From: Streptococcus sp. SK643
GTDB lineage: Bacteria > Bacillota > Bacilli > Lactobacillales > Streptococcaceae
NCBI RefSeq assembly: GCF_000259505.1
Contig: NZ_AJMM01000008.1
Location: 62,001-126,000, forward strand
Reading direction: 5' to 3'
DNA length: 64,000 nt
Shown: positions 9,055 to 17,927 of the stretch, piece after piece
Layout of the letters: each line of letters begins with the position of its first letter
Numbering within the stretch: the stretch's first letter is position 1
The notes under the pieces: model-generated
Seen by the model: the letters and a program-made list of their open reading frames with translations, nothing else
The model's database searches: none
What the model was told of the DNA's origin: nothing
Position numbers and translations under genes: made by a program

Positions 9055-10296
9055 TTAGTTACTTGCACCAGATGTAGCGTCTGCACCACCACCGTGGCCT
9101 CCAGCATCACCTGCATCAGAAGCTCCAGATGTAGCATCTGCATCGCCGTGACCATGTCCACCAGCAGAAGCAGCATTTCCACCAACTAGACGTTGACCAG
9201 TTGTTTCTAAGTACCAATCAAGCCATGGTTGGAAATTAAAGATAATTTCATTAATTCCAGCATATGAGCCATCTGGATAGTACATTGCTTTATAGTTATG
9301 AGTATTAATTACACCTTCTGGTTGTCCCGGAACAATTGTACGAACATACTCTTGATCACCATTACGTAATACGCCTACAACCCACTCAACGTTTTTCATT
9401 CTTGCAGGTGGTAGAGAAGCATGTACTGTTCCTAGTCGGCTACCTGCTTGAACTCGCACACGTTTACCATACATAGTGTTTGGATCTTGGTGGGCGTTAT
9501 TGTAGTACAAGAATTGGTTATTATCATCCGCATATGTCAACTCAAATGGCATTGCTTTCAAGAACATATCAATTTGGTTAACTGTTAAGATACCGTGGTC
9601 TAATTTAACGTAAGTATCTCCAGAAACAGCTCCAACGAGCTCAGCTGCTTTTTCTACCCATTCAGGATCATCAGGGTCAACTCCTTGAATGGTAGTTGCG
9701 ATTGGATTTGTACAATATAAATCTTCTGGTGCGATTGGTTTTGGTTTTTTCAATTTTGAAACGACTCCCACATATTTTACAAAGTTGTCTAAACATGTTG
9801 CAAGGAAATTAATAGTTCCTTCATTTGTGATATTCCCATTAACATCAAAAGCTTCTTTAGCTTTACCGAGAAGGAATTCATTTCCTGGAAGAGTATAGGC
9901 ATTGACACCTGGAGCGTCAAGAATCTTACGAAGGTGAACCTGGGCACGAGAAGTACCTTGGTCGTAGTAAGAAGCACCTACAATCATGACTGGCTTGTTT
10001 TCAAATGGATGAACTTCGTATGAAAGCCATTCTAGAACAGATTTTAGGGAAGCTGAGATTGTATGGTTGTGCTCAGGAGTAGCGATGATAACACCATCAG
10101 CACGAGTAATTTTATTATATAAATAACGTAATTGGAAACTTTCATCCCATTTTTCGTCTTGGTTAAACATTGGAACTTCATCAATTTCAAGAACTTCTAA
10201 TTCGAATTTAAGTTTGAAGTGACGACGGATAAATTCCAAGAGTTTACGGTTATATGATTGATCGTAGTTTGATCCTACAAGTCCAACAAATTTCAT
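9055..10296 (-). CDS. NAD(P)H:FMN reductase-PAS fusion with doubled flavinylation-like tail
   Basis: 413 residues. Residues 1-190 are a flavodoxin-like NADPH:FMN reductase domain (MKFVGLVGSNYDQSYNR; ATPEHNHTISASLKSVLEWL; GASYYDQGTSRAQ). Residues about 245-365 resemble the PAS-like C-terminal domain of DUF438 proteins (MPFELTYADDNNQFLYYN; ASLPPARMKNVEWVV). The last 42 residues are a Gly/His/Ala-rich tail holding DATSGAS twice, at 387-393 and 406-412. That pattern fits the Dxx(S/T)GA(S/T) site to which ApbE enzymes attach FMN through phosphoester bonds, and an apbE gene lies in the same block. There is no signal peptide, so the action is cytoplasmic. Electron acceptor unknown. Flavinylation is inference. 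Confidence 0.88.
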   Translation of the reverse strand: MKFVGLVGSNYDQSYNRKLLEFIRRHFKLKFELEVLEIDEVPMFNQDEKWDESFQLRYLYNKITRADGVIIATPEHNHTISASLKSVLEWLSYEVHPFENKPVMIVGASYYDQGTSRAQVHLRKILDAPGVNAYTLPGNEFLLGKAKEAFDVNGNITNEGTINFLATCLDNFVKYVGVVSKLKKPKPIAPEDLYCTNPIATTIQGVDPDDPEWVEKAAELVGAVSGDTYVKLDHGILTVNQIDMFLKAMPFELTYADDNNQFLYYNNAHQDPNTMYGKRVRVQAGSRLGTVHASLPPARMKNVEWVVGVLRNGDQEYVRTIVPGQPEGVINTHNYKAMYYPDGSYAGINEIIFNFQPWLDWYLETTGQRLVGGNAASAGGHGHGDADATSGASDAGDAGGHGGGADATSGASN

Positions 10297-10314
10297 TCTT
10301 TTTGGTCTCCTATC

Positions 10315-10920
10315 TTACAAATTTTCCCAGTCAAAGTCTTCAGCATCTTTGCGAAGTAGTTCTTGTGCGTTACGCAATTTTTCTGTGATTTTTACAAAGA
10401 TACGGAAGTCGTCAAAAGTGGCATCCAATTTTTTGATAACATCAAGATCCACAAGATCACCACTTGGGGTGAAGGCTTGAAGAGAATGTGAAAGCAAGAA
10501 TTCATCTGGAAGGACACTTGCTTTAATTTCTGGAGCATTCAAGATTTGACGAAGTTGTAATTGGGCACGTGATGAACCAAGCGTACCATATGAAGCACCT
10601 GTAATCATGATTGGTTTGTTCAAGAGTGGATAAATACCATAAGACAACCAAGCAAGAGCGCTCATTAAAACAGCTGGGATAGAGTGGTCATATTCAGGAG
10701 TACCGATAATAACGCCATCTGCATCTTCAATTTTAGCAGCAATTTCTAAAATTTCAACAGGTACTTGCTTGTCGGCTGGTTTATTGAAGACAGGAATGTC
10801 TTTAATTTCAACAAGTTCAATTTCAGCTTTTTCAGCAAAGTGTTTTTGCATGTATTGAAGCAATTGGCGGTTTGTAGAACGTTTTGAATTTGTTCCAACA
10901 ATAGCAATAAGTTTTAACAT
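10315..10920 (-). CDS. NADPH-dependent FMN reductase family protein
   Basis: 201-residue single-domain flavoprotein of the NADPH:FMN reductase family. It is a paralogue of the N-terminal domain of the neighbour at 9055-10296: MLKLIAIVGTNSKRSTNRQLL, GTPEYDHSIPAVLMSALAWL and GASYGTLGSSRAQLQLRQIL align with the same segments. It reduces free or bound flavin with NAD(P)H. Gap to the downstream gene is 18 nt, so the two are co-transcribed. AAAGGAAA precedes the ATG. The exact acceptor is unknown. Confidence 0.9.
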   Translation of the reverse strand: MLKLIAIVGTNSKRSTNRQLLQYMQKHFAEKAEIELVEIKDIPVFNKPADKQVPVEILEIAAKIEDADGVIIGTPEYDHSIPAVLMSALAWLSYGIYPLLNKPIMITGASYGTLGSSRAQLQLRQILNAPEIKASVLPDEFLLSHSLQAFTPSGDLVDLDVIKKLDATFDDFRIFVKITEKLRNAQELLRKDAEDFDWENL

Positions 10921-10979
10921 GAGATTTCCTTTCTCTTTTTACATAATACGATTTTAAAACTCCATTGAAACATCTATTT

Positions 10980-11903
10980 CTATAGAGTTGGAATTCCTGA
11001 AGAACAGCTTAGGTGACCTTCCTTATCGATGAGGATAGCTTCGATGCCCTCCAAACTTTCGACTTGCCAGAGGATGGAAGCAGGTCTTTCTCCAAAGAGT
11101 CGAGTTGTCCATATTTCACCATCGACTGACTTATCAGAGATAATTGTGAGACTAGCAAGTTCCGTTTCAATAGGATATCCTGTTTGGCTGTCAAAAATAT
11201 GATGGTAATCTTTTCCATCGACAGTCAGGTGACGTTCATAAATGCCTGAAGTTACGACAGATTTATTGACAACAGGGATGGTCATTAAGTGATTTCCCCT
11301 CGGATTGGCTGGGTCTTGAATCCCTATCTGCCAAGCTTGATTTCCTCTTGCCTGATTTTTTCCAATGGTTAGGATGTTTCCTCCAAGATTGATCAAGGCA
11401 GAAGTCACTCCCTCTTCTCTTAGAAATTGGGCAACCTTATCCGCACTATAACCCTTGGCTAAACAACCAAGATCGATCTTCATTCCTTTCTGTTTTAAAA
11501 ACACAGTAGAAGTAGAAGAATCTAACTCGATAAAATGAGGATTGATTAAAGGTAGCACAGATTCAATTTCTTGAGGTTGGGCCACTTTGGCATCTGAAAA
11601 ACCGATGCGCCAGGTTTGAATCAAGGGACCAATGCTGATATTGAGATGGCTAGAGGGTGCTAGGCTATGCTCTAATCCGATTGAAATCAGCTCAAACAGA
11701 TCTGGATGAACTTTGACTGGAGTTATTCCAGCTTGATAATTGATCTCCATCAACTCAGATTCTGGGCTATTGGCATTGAAGCGGTATTCTAACTCTTTGA
11801 GCAAATCAAAGGATTTTTGGAGCAAGATATCGGCTCGCTCATCTACTAATGAAATAGTGATAGTAGTCCCCATTAGCCTTTCAGAATGTGAACTAAGAGG
11901 CAA
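10980..11903 (-). CDS. apbE: FAD:protein FMN transferase (ApbE family)
   Basis: Transfers FMN from FAD onto a Ser/Thr of a target protein, Mg-dependent. The 307-residue protein shows the family marks RLMGTTITISL, EYRFNANSPESELMEIN, KIDLGCLAKGYSADKV, ALINLGGNILTIG and HHIFDSQTGYP. It has no signal peptide or lipobox, so it acts inside the cell, unlike many ApbE lipoproteins. I chose the TTG at 11903 because AAAGGAG lies 8 nt upstream; the first ATG (MGTTITISL) has none. It is the first gene of a three-gene minus-strand block whose last gene ends in two DATSGAS motifs, the most obvious substrate. Confidence 0.93.
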   Translation of the reverse strand: MPLSSHSERLMGTTITISLVDERADILLQKSFDLLKELEYRFNANSPESELMEINYQAGITPVKVHPDLFELISIGLEHSLAPSSHLNISIGPLIQTWRIGFSDAKVAQPQEIESVLPLINPHFIELDSSTSTVFLKQKGMKIDLGCLAKGYSADKVAQFLREEGVTSALINLGGNILTIGKNQARGNQAWQIGIQDPANPRGNHLMTIPVVNKSVVTSGIYERHLTVDGKDYHHIFDSQTGYPIETELASLTIISDKSVDGEIWTTRLFGERPASILWQVESLEGIEAILIDKEGHLSCSSGIPTL

Positions 11904-12144
11904 GCTACCAACTCCTTTCTCTTATGAAAAGAAGGTTGAAATATTGTAAATTTATATTAAATTTAATCCCTTACATTTTCTTTCCATAGTACTAGCATAT
12001 CATAAAGTCAGCGTTTTCACAAATAAAATTTGTAAAGTTGTCAAGAAATATGCTCAGAAAATAAAGAGTAATTGTAAGAAAGGCTGATAAAATACAGATT
12101 ATTTACATTTTTTTACAAAAAAATCGGGAAAATTAGCAAAACCC

Positions 12145-12159
12145 TTGTAAACGCTAACA
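12145..12159 (+). promoter_or_regulatory. cre site (CcpA operator) over the nox -35
   Basis: TTGTAAACGCTAACA matches the cre consensus WTGNAANCGNWNNCA at every defined position and covers the -35 hexamer, the classic place for CcpA repression. CcpA control of nox is inference from the site. Confidence 0.75.
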
Positions 12160-12173
12160 GTAAATGTTATACT
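12145..12173 (+). promoter_or_regulatory. nox promoter
   Basis: TTGTAA (12145-12150), 17-nt spacer, TATACT (12168-12173) with extended TGT. Confidence 0.75.
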
Positions 12174-12211
12174 AGAAGAGTAAATTTAAAATTGAAGGTA
12201 GGAATTTTTCT

Positions 12212-13591
12212 ATGAGTAAAATCGTTGTAGTTGGTGCTAACCACGCTGGTACAGCATGTATTAATACTATGTTGGATAATTTTGGCAATGAGAACGAAAT
12301 CGTTGTATTTGACCAAAACTCTAACATCTCTTTCCTAGGATGTGGAATGGCCCTTTGGATTGGTGAACAAATTGATGGTCCTGAAGGCTTGTTCTATTCT
12401 GATAAAGAAAAATTGGAAGCAAAAGGTGCCAAAGTATACATGAACTCACCAGTTCTTTCAATCGACTATGATAACAAAGTAGTTACAGCAGAAGTTGAAG
12501 GAAAAGAGCACAAAGAATCATACGAGAAATTGATTTTCGCTACAGGTTCTACACCAATCTTGCCACCAATCGAAGGTGTTGAAATTGTTAAAGGAAACCG
12601 CGAATTTAAAGCAACTCTTGACAATGTACAATTCGTGAAATTGTACCAAAATGCTGAAGAAGTGATTCACAAATTGGCTGATAAGAGTCAAAATCTTGAC
12701 CGTATTGCTGTTGTTGGTGGTGGTTACATCGGTGTTGAACTTGCTGAAGCCTTTGAACGTCTTGGAAAAGAAGTTGTCCTTGTTGATATCGTTGATACTG
12801 TCTTGAACGGCTACTATGATAAAGACTTCACACAAATGATGGCCAAGAACTTGGAAGATCACAATATCCGCTTGGCTCTAGGTCAAACTGTTAAAGCAAT
12901 CGAAGGTGACGGTAAAGTTGAACGCTTGATTACTGATAAAGAAACTTTCGATGTGGATATGGTTATCCTTGCAGTTGGTTTCCGTCCAAACACTGCCCTT
13001 GCTGATGGTAAGATTGAACTCTTCCGCAACGGTGCCTTCCTTGTAGACAAGAAACAAGAAACATCACTTCCAGGTGTATTTGCAGTTGGTGACTGTGCAA
13101 CTGTCTATGATAATGCTCGTAAAGAAACTAGCTACATTGCGCTTGCTTCAAACGCTGTACGTACTGGTATCGTTGGTGCCTACAATGCTTGTGGCCATGA
13201 ATTGGAAGGAATCGGTGTGCAAGGATCAAATGGTATCTCAATTTACGGACTTCACATGGTTTCAACTGGTTTGACTCTTGAAAAGGCAAAAGCTGCTGGT
13301 TACAATGCAACTGAAACAGGCTTTAACGATCTACAAAAACCAGAATTCATGAAACATGATAACCATGAAGTAGCGATTAAGATTGTCTTTGACAAAGATA
13401 GTCGTGAAATTCTTGGTGCCCAAATGGTTTCACATGATATTGCAATTAGCATGGGAATCCACATGTTCTCGCTTGCTATCCAAGAACATGTAACAATTGA
13501 AAAATTGGCCTTGACAGACCTCTTCTTCTTGCCACACTTCAACAAACCATACAACTATATCACAATGGCTGCTCTTACAGCTGAAAAATAA
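12212..13591 (+). CDS. nox: NADH oxidase (water-forming)
   Basis: FAD enzyme that reduces O2 to water with two NADH, regenerating NAD and detoxifying oxygen. 459 residues with an FAD motif ([13 protein letters not shown]), the redox-active cysteine C44 in ISFLGCGMA, the NAD-binding motif [15 protein letters not shown] and the second FAD motif GVFAVGDCA, then the C-terminal dimerisation domain ([12 protein letters not shown]). The single cysteine with the SFLGCGMA context marks the water-forming NADH oxidase type. Monocistronic with its own promoter, a cre site and a strong terminator. Divergent from the flavin block, which suggests shared redox control. Confidence 0.97.
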   Translation: MSKIVVVGANHAGTACINTMLDNFGNENEIVVFDQNSNISFLGCGMALWIGEQIDGPEGLFYSDKEKLEAKGAKVYMNSPVLSIDYDNKVVTAEVEGKEHKESYEKLIFATGSTPILPPIEGVEIVKGNREFKATLDNVQFVKLYQNAEEVIHKLADKSQNLDRIAVVGGGYIGVELAEAFERLGKEVVLVDIVDTVLNGYYDKDFTQMMAKNLEDHNIRLALGQTVKAIEGDGKVERLITDKETFDVDMVILAVGFRPNTALADGKIELFRNGAFLVDKKQETSLPGVFAVGDCATVYDNARKETSYIALASNAVRTGIVGAYNACGHELEGIGVQGSNGISIYGLHMVSTGLTLEKAKAAGYNATETGFNDLQKPEFMKHDNHEVAIKIVFDKDSREILGAQMVSHDIAISMGIHMFSLAIQEHVTIEKLALTDLFFLPHFNKPYNYITMAALTAEK

Positions 13592-13600
13592 TATTTAATG

Positions 13601-13637
13601 AACTATCTGGCCTTCACTGAAGACCAGATAGTTTTTT
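13601..13637 (+). terminator. Terminator after nox
   Basis: AACTATCTGG (13601-13610) pairs with CCAGATAGTT (13624-13633), followed by six Ts. Confidence 0.9.
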
Positions 13638-13674
13638 AGTCAATTTGTACCCATACAATTATTGTTTTTTTATC

Positions 13675-13719
13675 TTGTGATTCATTCTAATCTGACTTAA
13701 AATGAAATGGTAGCTACCA
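13675..13719 (+). promoter_or_regulatory. pdxST promoter with palindrome at the transcription start
   Basis: TTGTGA (13675-13680), 17-nt spacer, TAAAAT (13698-13703). The perfect palindrome TGGTAGCTACCA (13708-13719) lies where transcription would begin and is a candidate operator, for example for a PdxR-type (MocR family) regulator. The regulator is not in this window. Confidence 0.55.
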
Positions 13720-13742
13720 ATACAAATGATGAGGATAAAGAA

Positions 13743-14618
13743 ATGACTGAAAATCGTTATGAATTAAATAAAAATTTAGCACAAATGCTTAAAGGTGGCG
13801 TTATCATGGATGTTCAAAATCCTGAACAAGCCCGTATTGCTGAAGCTGCTGGTGCGGCAGCTGTTATGGCCTTGGAGCGGATTCCAGCTGATATTCGTGC
13901 AGCTGGTGGAGTTTCTCGCATGAGCGATCCAAAGATGATTAAGGAAATCCAAGATGCGGTTAGTATTCCAGTCATGGCCAAGGTTAGAATTGGACATTTT
14001 GTGGAAGCTCAAATTCTTGAAGCTATTGAGATTGACTACATCGATGAGAGTGAGGTTTTATCTCCAGCTGACGACCGTTTCCATGTGGATAAGAAAGAAT
14101 TTCAAGTTCCTTTTGTTTGTGGTGCTAAAGACTTGGGTGAAGCCTTGCGTCGTATAGCTGAAGGTGCTTCTATGATTCGTACTAAAGGAGAACCGGGTAC
14201 GGGGGATATCGTCCAAGCTGTACGTCATATGCGTATGATGAATCAGGAAATTCGTCGCATTCAAAATCTACGTGAGGACGAACTGTATGTTGCTGCCAAG
14301 GACTTGCAAGTCCCTGTAGAATTGGTTCAATATGTCCATGAGCATGGAAAATTACCAGTTGTAAACTTCGCAGCTGGAGGCGTTGCAACGCCAGCTGATG
14401 CAGCCCTCATGATGCAACTAGGGGCTGAGGGTGTCTTTGTTGGCTCTGGTATTTTCAAATCAGGAGATCCAGTAAAACGGGCAAGTGCTATTGTCAAGGC
14501 TGTTACTAATTATCGCAATCCAAAAATTCTAGCTGAAATCTCTGAAGACCTTGGGGAAGCTATGGTTGGAATTAATGAGAATGAGATTCAAATCCTCATG
14601 GCAGAGCGAGGCAAATAG
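13743..14618 (+). CDS. pdxS: Pyridoxal 5'-phosphate synthase, synthase subunit
   Basis: Makes PLP from ribose-5-phosphate, glyceraldehyde-3-phosphate and ammonia as the (beta/alpha)8 subunit of the PdxST complex. 291 residues from the ATG at 13743, the usual length, with GAGG 8 nt upstream. Conserved blocks are [47 protein letters not shown] with the catalytic lysine, and [20 protein letters not shown]. The stop codon abuts the ATG of pdxT, giving tight coupling. Confidence 0.98.
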   Translation: MTENRYELNKNLAQMLKGGVIMDVQNPEQARIAEAAGAAAVMALERIPADIRAAGGVSRMSDPKMIKEIQDAVSIPVMAKVRIGHFVEAQILEAIEIDYIDESEVLSPADDRFHVDKKEFQVPFVCGAKDLGEALRRIAEGASMIRTKGEPGTGDIVQAVRHMRMMNQEIRRIQNLREDELYVAAKDLQVPVELVQYVHEHGKLPVVNFAAGGVATPADAALMMQLGAEGVFVGSGIFKSGDPVKRASAIVKAVTNYRNPKILAEISEDLGEAMVGINENEIQILMAERGK

Positions 14619-15200
14619 ATGAAAATCGGAATCCTGGCTCTACAAGGTGCTTTTGCAGAACATGCAAAAGTGCTAGATCGATTAGATGTCGAGAGTGTTG
14701 AAATCAGAAATTTAGAAGATTTTCAGCAAGATCAGAATGACTTGTCAGGTTTGATATTACCTGGTGGGGAATCTACAACCATGGGCAAGCTCTTACGTGA
14801 CCAGAACATGTTGATTCCCATCCGAGAAGCCATTCTATCTGGTTTACCAGCCTTTGGAACCTGTGCTGGCTTGATTTTGCTGGCTAAGGAAATTACTTCT
14901 CAGGAAGAGAGTCATCTAGGAACTATGGATATGGTGGTCGAGCGCAATGCCTATGGGCGCCAACTAGGGAGTTTCTATACGGAAGCAGAATGTAAGGGAG
15001 TTGGTCAGATTCCAATGACCTTTATCCGTGGTCCAATTATCAGCAGTGTTGGAGAAGATGTAGAAATTCTAGCAAGAGTTGATAATCAAATCGTTGCAGC
15101 CCAAGAAAAAAATATGCTGGTAACTTCTTTTCATCCGGAATTGACTGATGATGTGCGCTTGCACCAGTACTTTATCAATATGTGTAAAGAAAAAAGATAG
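14619..15200 (+). CDS. pdxT: Pyridoxal 5'-phosphate synthase, glutaminase subunit
   Basis: Class I glutaminase that hydrolyses glutamine and channels ammonia to PdxS. 193 residues. The catalytic triad is C82 in [11 protein letters not shown] with H172 and E174 in SFHPELT; the oxyanion region [13 protein letters not shown] is also present. It begins at the base after the pdxS stop with no separate leader, so translation is coupled. Confidence 0.98.
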   Translation: MKIGILALQGAFAEHAKVLDRLDVESVEIRNLEDFQQDQNDLSGLILPGGESTTMGKLLRDQNMLIPIREAILSGLPAFGTCAGLILLAKEITSQEESHLGTMDMVVERNAYGRQLGSFYTEAECKGVGQIPMTFIRGPIISSVGEDVEILARVDNQIVAAQEKNMLVTSFHPELTDDVRLHQYFINMCKEKR

Positions 15201-15263
15201 TAAAAAAGCGCAAAAAATCACTTCCTGCGCTATACTGTAATTGAAATTTTTTTAGTTTTTGCG

Positions 15264-15410
15264 TTAGAACTGTTTCCTCAGTCCTAGCGCCTTTTCTTTT
15301 TGATAAGTATGCTTGGTGGAGAGTAGTTTGTAAACGATTCTGAGAATCTTATGAGCACAAGCAATGACGGCTTTCATCTTGCTTCCTCTTTGGGAAATTC
15401 GATTGTAAAA
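15264..15410 (-). pseudogene. Remnant of an IS110/IS116-family transposase (C-terminus)
   Basis: The minus strand reads FYNRISQRGSKMKAV then IACAHKILRIVYKLLS and ends KALGLRKQF with TAA at 15264-15266. This matches the end of IS110-family transposases (pattern Y.R...G....A..A..K.LRI.Y.LL). Only about 49 codons survive. The upstream end runs into the arm of the hairpin at 15405-15443, so the first two residues may not be original. Confidence 0.7.
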
Positions 15411-15443
15411 CTCTAAGCAGGCTCTGCCTGCTTAGAGTTTTAC
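15405..15443. repeat. Perfect 18-bp inverted repeat with 3-nt loop
   Basis: GTAAAACTCTAAGCAGGC (15405-15422), loop TCT, then its exact reverse complement (15426-15443). It marks the breakpoint of the IS remnant. No T-run beyond the arms on the plus strand, so it is not a standard terminator. Confidence 0.85.
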
Positions 15444-15759
15444 ATATGCTACTATCTTTGTTATAGCTAACTTAAATTCTCATTTATTAAGTATACCTAA
15501 GTTTTATGTTTAAATTTTGTATAGAATAGTTGTATCACTTAACAAAGCTATGTTTACGCTTTCAATCAAGTTTCATTTATGATACTATTATGGTAATAGA
15601 AAAAATTCTTAGTTCGCTAAAGACCTTTATTCGAGATCCAGAGGAAATAGAAATTTTATCCATTAAAAATACGTTTCATAAGTTACTTACTTGATATTAA
15701 TAGAATTCCAATATTGTATAATTAAATCAAAGATGACACTGGAATCAGGAGGATTTATT

Positions 15760-16491
15760 ATGGTTAATAATGTAGCTGTTAAAGTCTCAAACCTTTCAAA
15801 AGAATTTTTGTTAGGGCAAGACAAAACTGTCTCTATTTTGAAAGATATTTCCTTATCTGTCAATTATGGGGAATTTGTATCAATACTTGGTGTCAGTGGT
15901 TCTGGAAAGTCTACTTTGCTAAGTTGCTTATCAAGTTTATCTGAACCAACAAGTGGCGAAGTTGTTATCAATGGTGTAAATCCATATACCTTAAAAGAAG
16001 GGAAGCTTGCTAAATTTAGAAGACAAGATATTGCAATAATTTTTCAAAACTATAATCTGGTACCTGCTCTACCTGTACTAGAAAATGTTACACTTTCTCT
16101 GAGACTATCAGGAAAGAGTGTTGATAGCAATAAAGTAAAAAAAATGTTGGATAGTTTGAATTTTAAAGCAGAACTATCATCATTAGTTGCTACCTTATCA
16201 GGTGGAGAACAGCAAAAAGTGGCTATTACTCGTGCAATAATAGCTGATAGTAAAATTATTTTTGCTGATGAGCCAACAGGAGCTCTGGACAGCGTCTCAA
16301 GAAAACTTATATTTGAAACACTTCGTAATTTAGCGAGTCAAGGAAAATGTGTTCTTATGGTCACTCATGATATTGAGTTGGCTTCAAAAACTGACAGAGC
16401 ACTCATTTTAAAAGACGGAAAAATATCTCGACAAATTATTAAACCTTCAGCTGATGAGCTCTACCAAGCACTTGAAAGTAGTAAAGATTAA
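15760..16491 (+). CDS. ABC transporter ATP-binding protein (MacB/LolD-like)
   Basis: ATPase of a two-gene ABC cassette, 243 residues from the ATG at 15760, which has AGGAGG 7 nt upstream. Walker A GVSGSGKST, signature LSGGEQQK and Walker B IIFADEPTGALD are intact; the ADEPTGALD form is typical of ATPases that work with FtsX-like permeases in exporting or sensing peptides. The next gene supplies the permease. The pair is AT-rich compared with its neighbours and sits beside an IS remnant, which points to acquisition by transfer. Bacteriocin or peptide-antibiotic export or immunity is plausible but unproved; no toxin or two-component genes are nearby. Confidence 0.92.
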   Translation: MVNNVAVKVSNLSKEFLLGQDKTVSILKDISLSVNYGEFVSILGVSGSGKSTLLSCLSSLSEPTSGEVVINGVNPYTLKEGKLAKFRRQDIAIIFQNYNLVPALPVLENVTLSLRLSGKSVDSNKVKKMLDSLNFKAELSSLVATLSGGEQQKVAITRAIIADSKIIFADEPTGALDSVSRKLIFETLRNLASQGKCVLMVTHDIELASKTDRALILKDGKISRQIIKPSADELYQALESSKD

Positions 16492-16508
16492 TTTGAGGAG
16501 GATTTATT

Positions 16509-17825
16509 ATGCTAAAATTAATCATTTACCAATTTCAGTACTCAAAAAGACAATGGTTAGGAACAATACCATTACTATTTGTATCTAGCCTGATTGTTGG
16601 AACATCTTTATTTGGTATTGCTAGTTCAATAAAGACTGCTAATATTAACGCTTCACAACTTTTTCAAATGCTAATAATTTTTGGCGGGACTACTCTATTT
16701 TTCCTTATTTCAAATAATATAAGACTGTTAATAGATATCTTTAAAAAGGATTACCAATTATGGGCTATCTTAGGCGCAAGCAGAACTCAGCTATCTTTAT
16801 TAGTATCTGGACAGTTTTATTTAATGGCAGTGATTGTTAGTAGTATTGGTACAATACTTTCATTTATCATGGCAGATAGTTACTACAAATTTTTACAAAA
16901 TTTATTAGGAAGAGATGAGTTACCTGATTTAGTTATTACAGCCAACATTCAATCAATTTTATTGAGTGTTTTTATAGTACCAACAATTGTCGGGATAGGG
17001 GCTTACTTTTATTCAAGTCGTATACTTAAAATATCATCAATATTAAAACCAAAAAAGAAAAAAAGAAAAGTTACAGTAACTGGTTTTGTTAACATCTCTG
17101 TTCGTTTAATCCTATGGTTACTATGTATAGGTTTGATTGTTTCAGCAGGTTTTAGCAGAAATAAAGAAATAATTTCAACACAGTCAAGCATAATATTATT
17201 TTTATTAATTATTCACATCCTTATTATTCAATCACTATCTCCATCAATTCAAGTGTTTCTAATAAAATTTTTAATGAGGATATTTCCAACTGAAAATTAT
17301 GTAATTAATACAGGCTTTTGGAATCTACTATCCAATCCTAGCTATTTGAAAAGTATACAAACTTCAATGAGCATGGGAGTAACTCTCATTTCTGGGTTTA
17401 TTCTTTACACCCAAAATATGTATTCATTCATGAATACAGCAAACGGAGTAAACGAAGCAAGAGCTTCCTTTATTGCTTATCTGTCTGCTCCAATTATTCT
17501 GATTATTACTAGTTCTATTTCTCTTACAATTTTATCTTCTAATAAAGATATTGAGGACATTAAACAGTTAAAGACACTGGGAGTATCAAGATTACAACTT
17601 TTTAAAATACGTATAGGCGAGGCAATAATACATTCGGTGTTAATTTTATTAGTGTCAGTAATTTTCAATTTAATTATTTTAATTTTAGTTAGCCTTATTG
17701 GCCAATTTTTAGGCCGTAGTTTAGTAGATATATCAGGTTTCTGGCAACCGAGTCTTATAGTTATTTCTTTGTTAGTTATTTTTTATAGTATTACAAAGGG
17801 ATTTTATTTATTTCAAGATAGATAA
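16509..17825 (+). CDS. FtsX-like ABC permease
   Basis: 438-residue integral membrane protein with about ten hydrophobic segments (for example near residues 16-40, 52-72, 112-135, 195-218 and a last one near 410-430). It follows its ATPase by 17 nt and the two genes share the same 16-nt translation start context AGGAGGATTTATTATG. The layout recalls BceB/FtsX permeases, but the large extracellular domain of BceB is absent. Low G+C and many Ile/Leu/Phe codons rich in A/T set it apart from neighbouring housekeeping genes. Probable peptide exporter or immunity transporter; substrate unknown. Confidence 0.85.
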   Translation: MLKLIIYQFQYSKRQWLGTIPLLFVSSLIVGTSLFGIASSIKTANINASQLFQMLIIFGGTTLFFLISNNIRLLIDIFKKDYQLWAILGASRTQLSLLVSGQFYLMAVIVSSIGTILSFIMADSYYKFLQNLLGRDELPDLVITANIQSILLSVFIVPTIVGIGAYFYSSRILKISSILKPKKKKRKVTVTGFVNISVRLILWLLCIGLIVSAGFSRNKEIISTQSSIILFLLIIHILIIQSLSPSIQVFLIKFLMRIFPTENYVINTGFWNLLSNPSYLKSIQTSMSMGVTLISGFILYTQNMYSFMNTANGVNEARASFIAYLSAPIILIITSSISLTILSSNKDIEDIKQLKTLGVSRLQLFKIRIGEAIIHSVLILLVSVIFNLIILILVSLIGQFLGRSLVDISGFWQPSLIVISLLVIFYSITKGFYLFQDR

Positions 17826-17894
17826 ATTGGAATAGTTACTGAACCAAAAAGAACACACTTATTGACATTGAAACCAAAGCAGTACTAAAACTAA

Positions 17895-17927
17895 AAGGCA
17901 AGGATAAAAAACCTTGTCTTTTTTTTT
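17895..17927 (+). terminator. Terminator after the ABC cassette
   Basis: CAAGG (17899-17903) with CCTTG (17912-17916), flanked by A-rich and a long T tract (17919-17927). Confidence 0.7.

Larger units (their letters stand above)
11904..12211. other. Divergent control region between apbE and nox
   Basis: 308 nt without a gene. It holds the nox promoter and cre site, a weak minus-strand promoter candidate (TTGTGA/TATGCT, 17-nt spacer, near 11992-12020) overlapped by a cre-like sequence at 12006-12020 with two mismatches, and an inverted repeat ACAAAT/ATTTGT near 12019-12033 that could be an operator. Confidence 0.5.
15201..15759. other. Gene-poor junction: IS remnant, hairpin and promoter region
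   Basis: 559 nt between pdxT and an ABC cassette. It contains CGCAAAAA/TTTTTGCG inverted arms (about 15208-15264), an IS110-type transposase tail, an 18-bp perfect hairpin, a 34-codon frame without Shine-Dalgarno (15590-15694, starting MVIEKILSSLKTF, unrecognised), and a candidate promoter TTGATA (15691-15696)/TATAAT (15717-15722) with a rather long 20-nt spacer. Confidence 0.5.
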
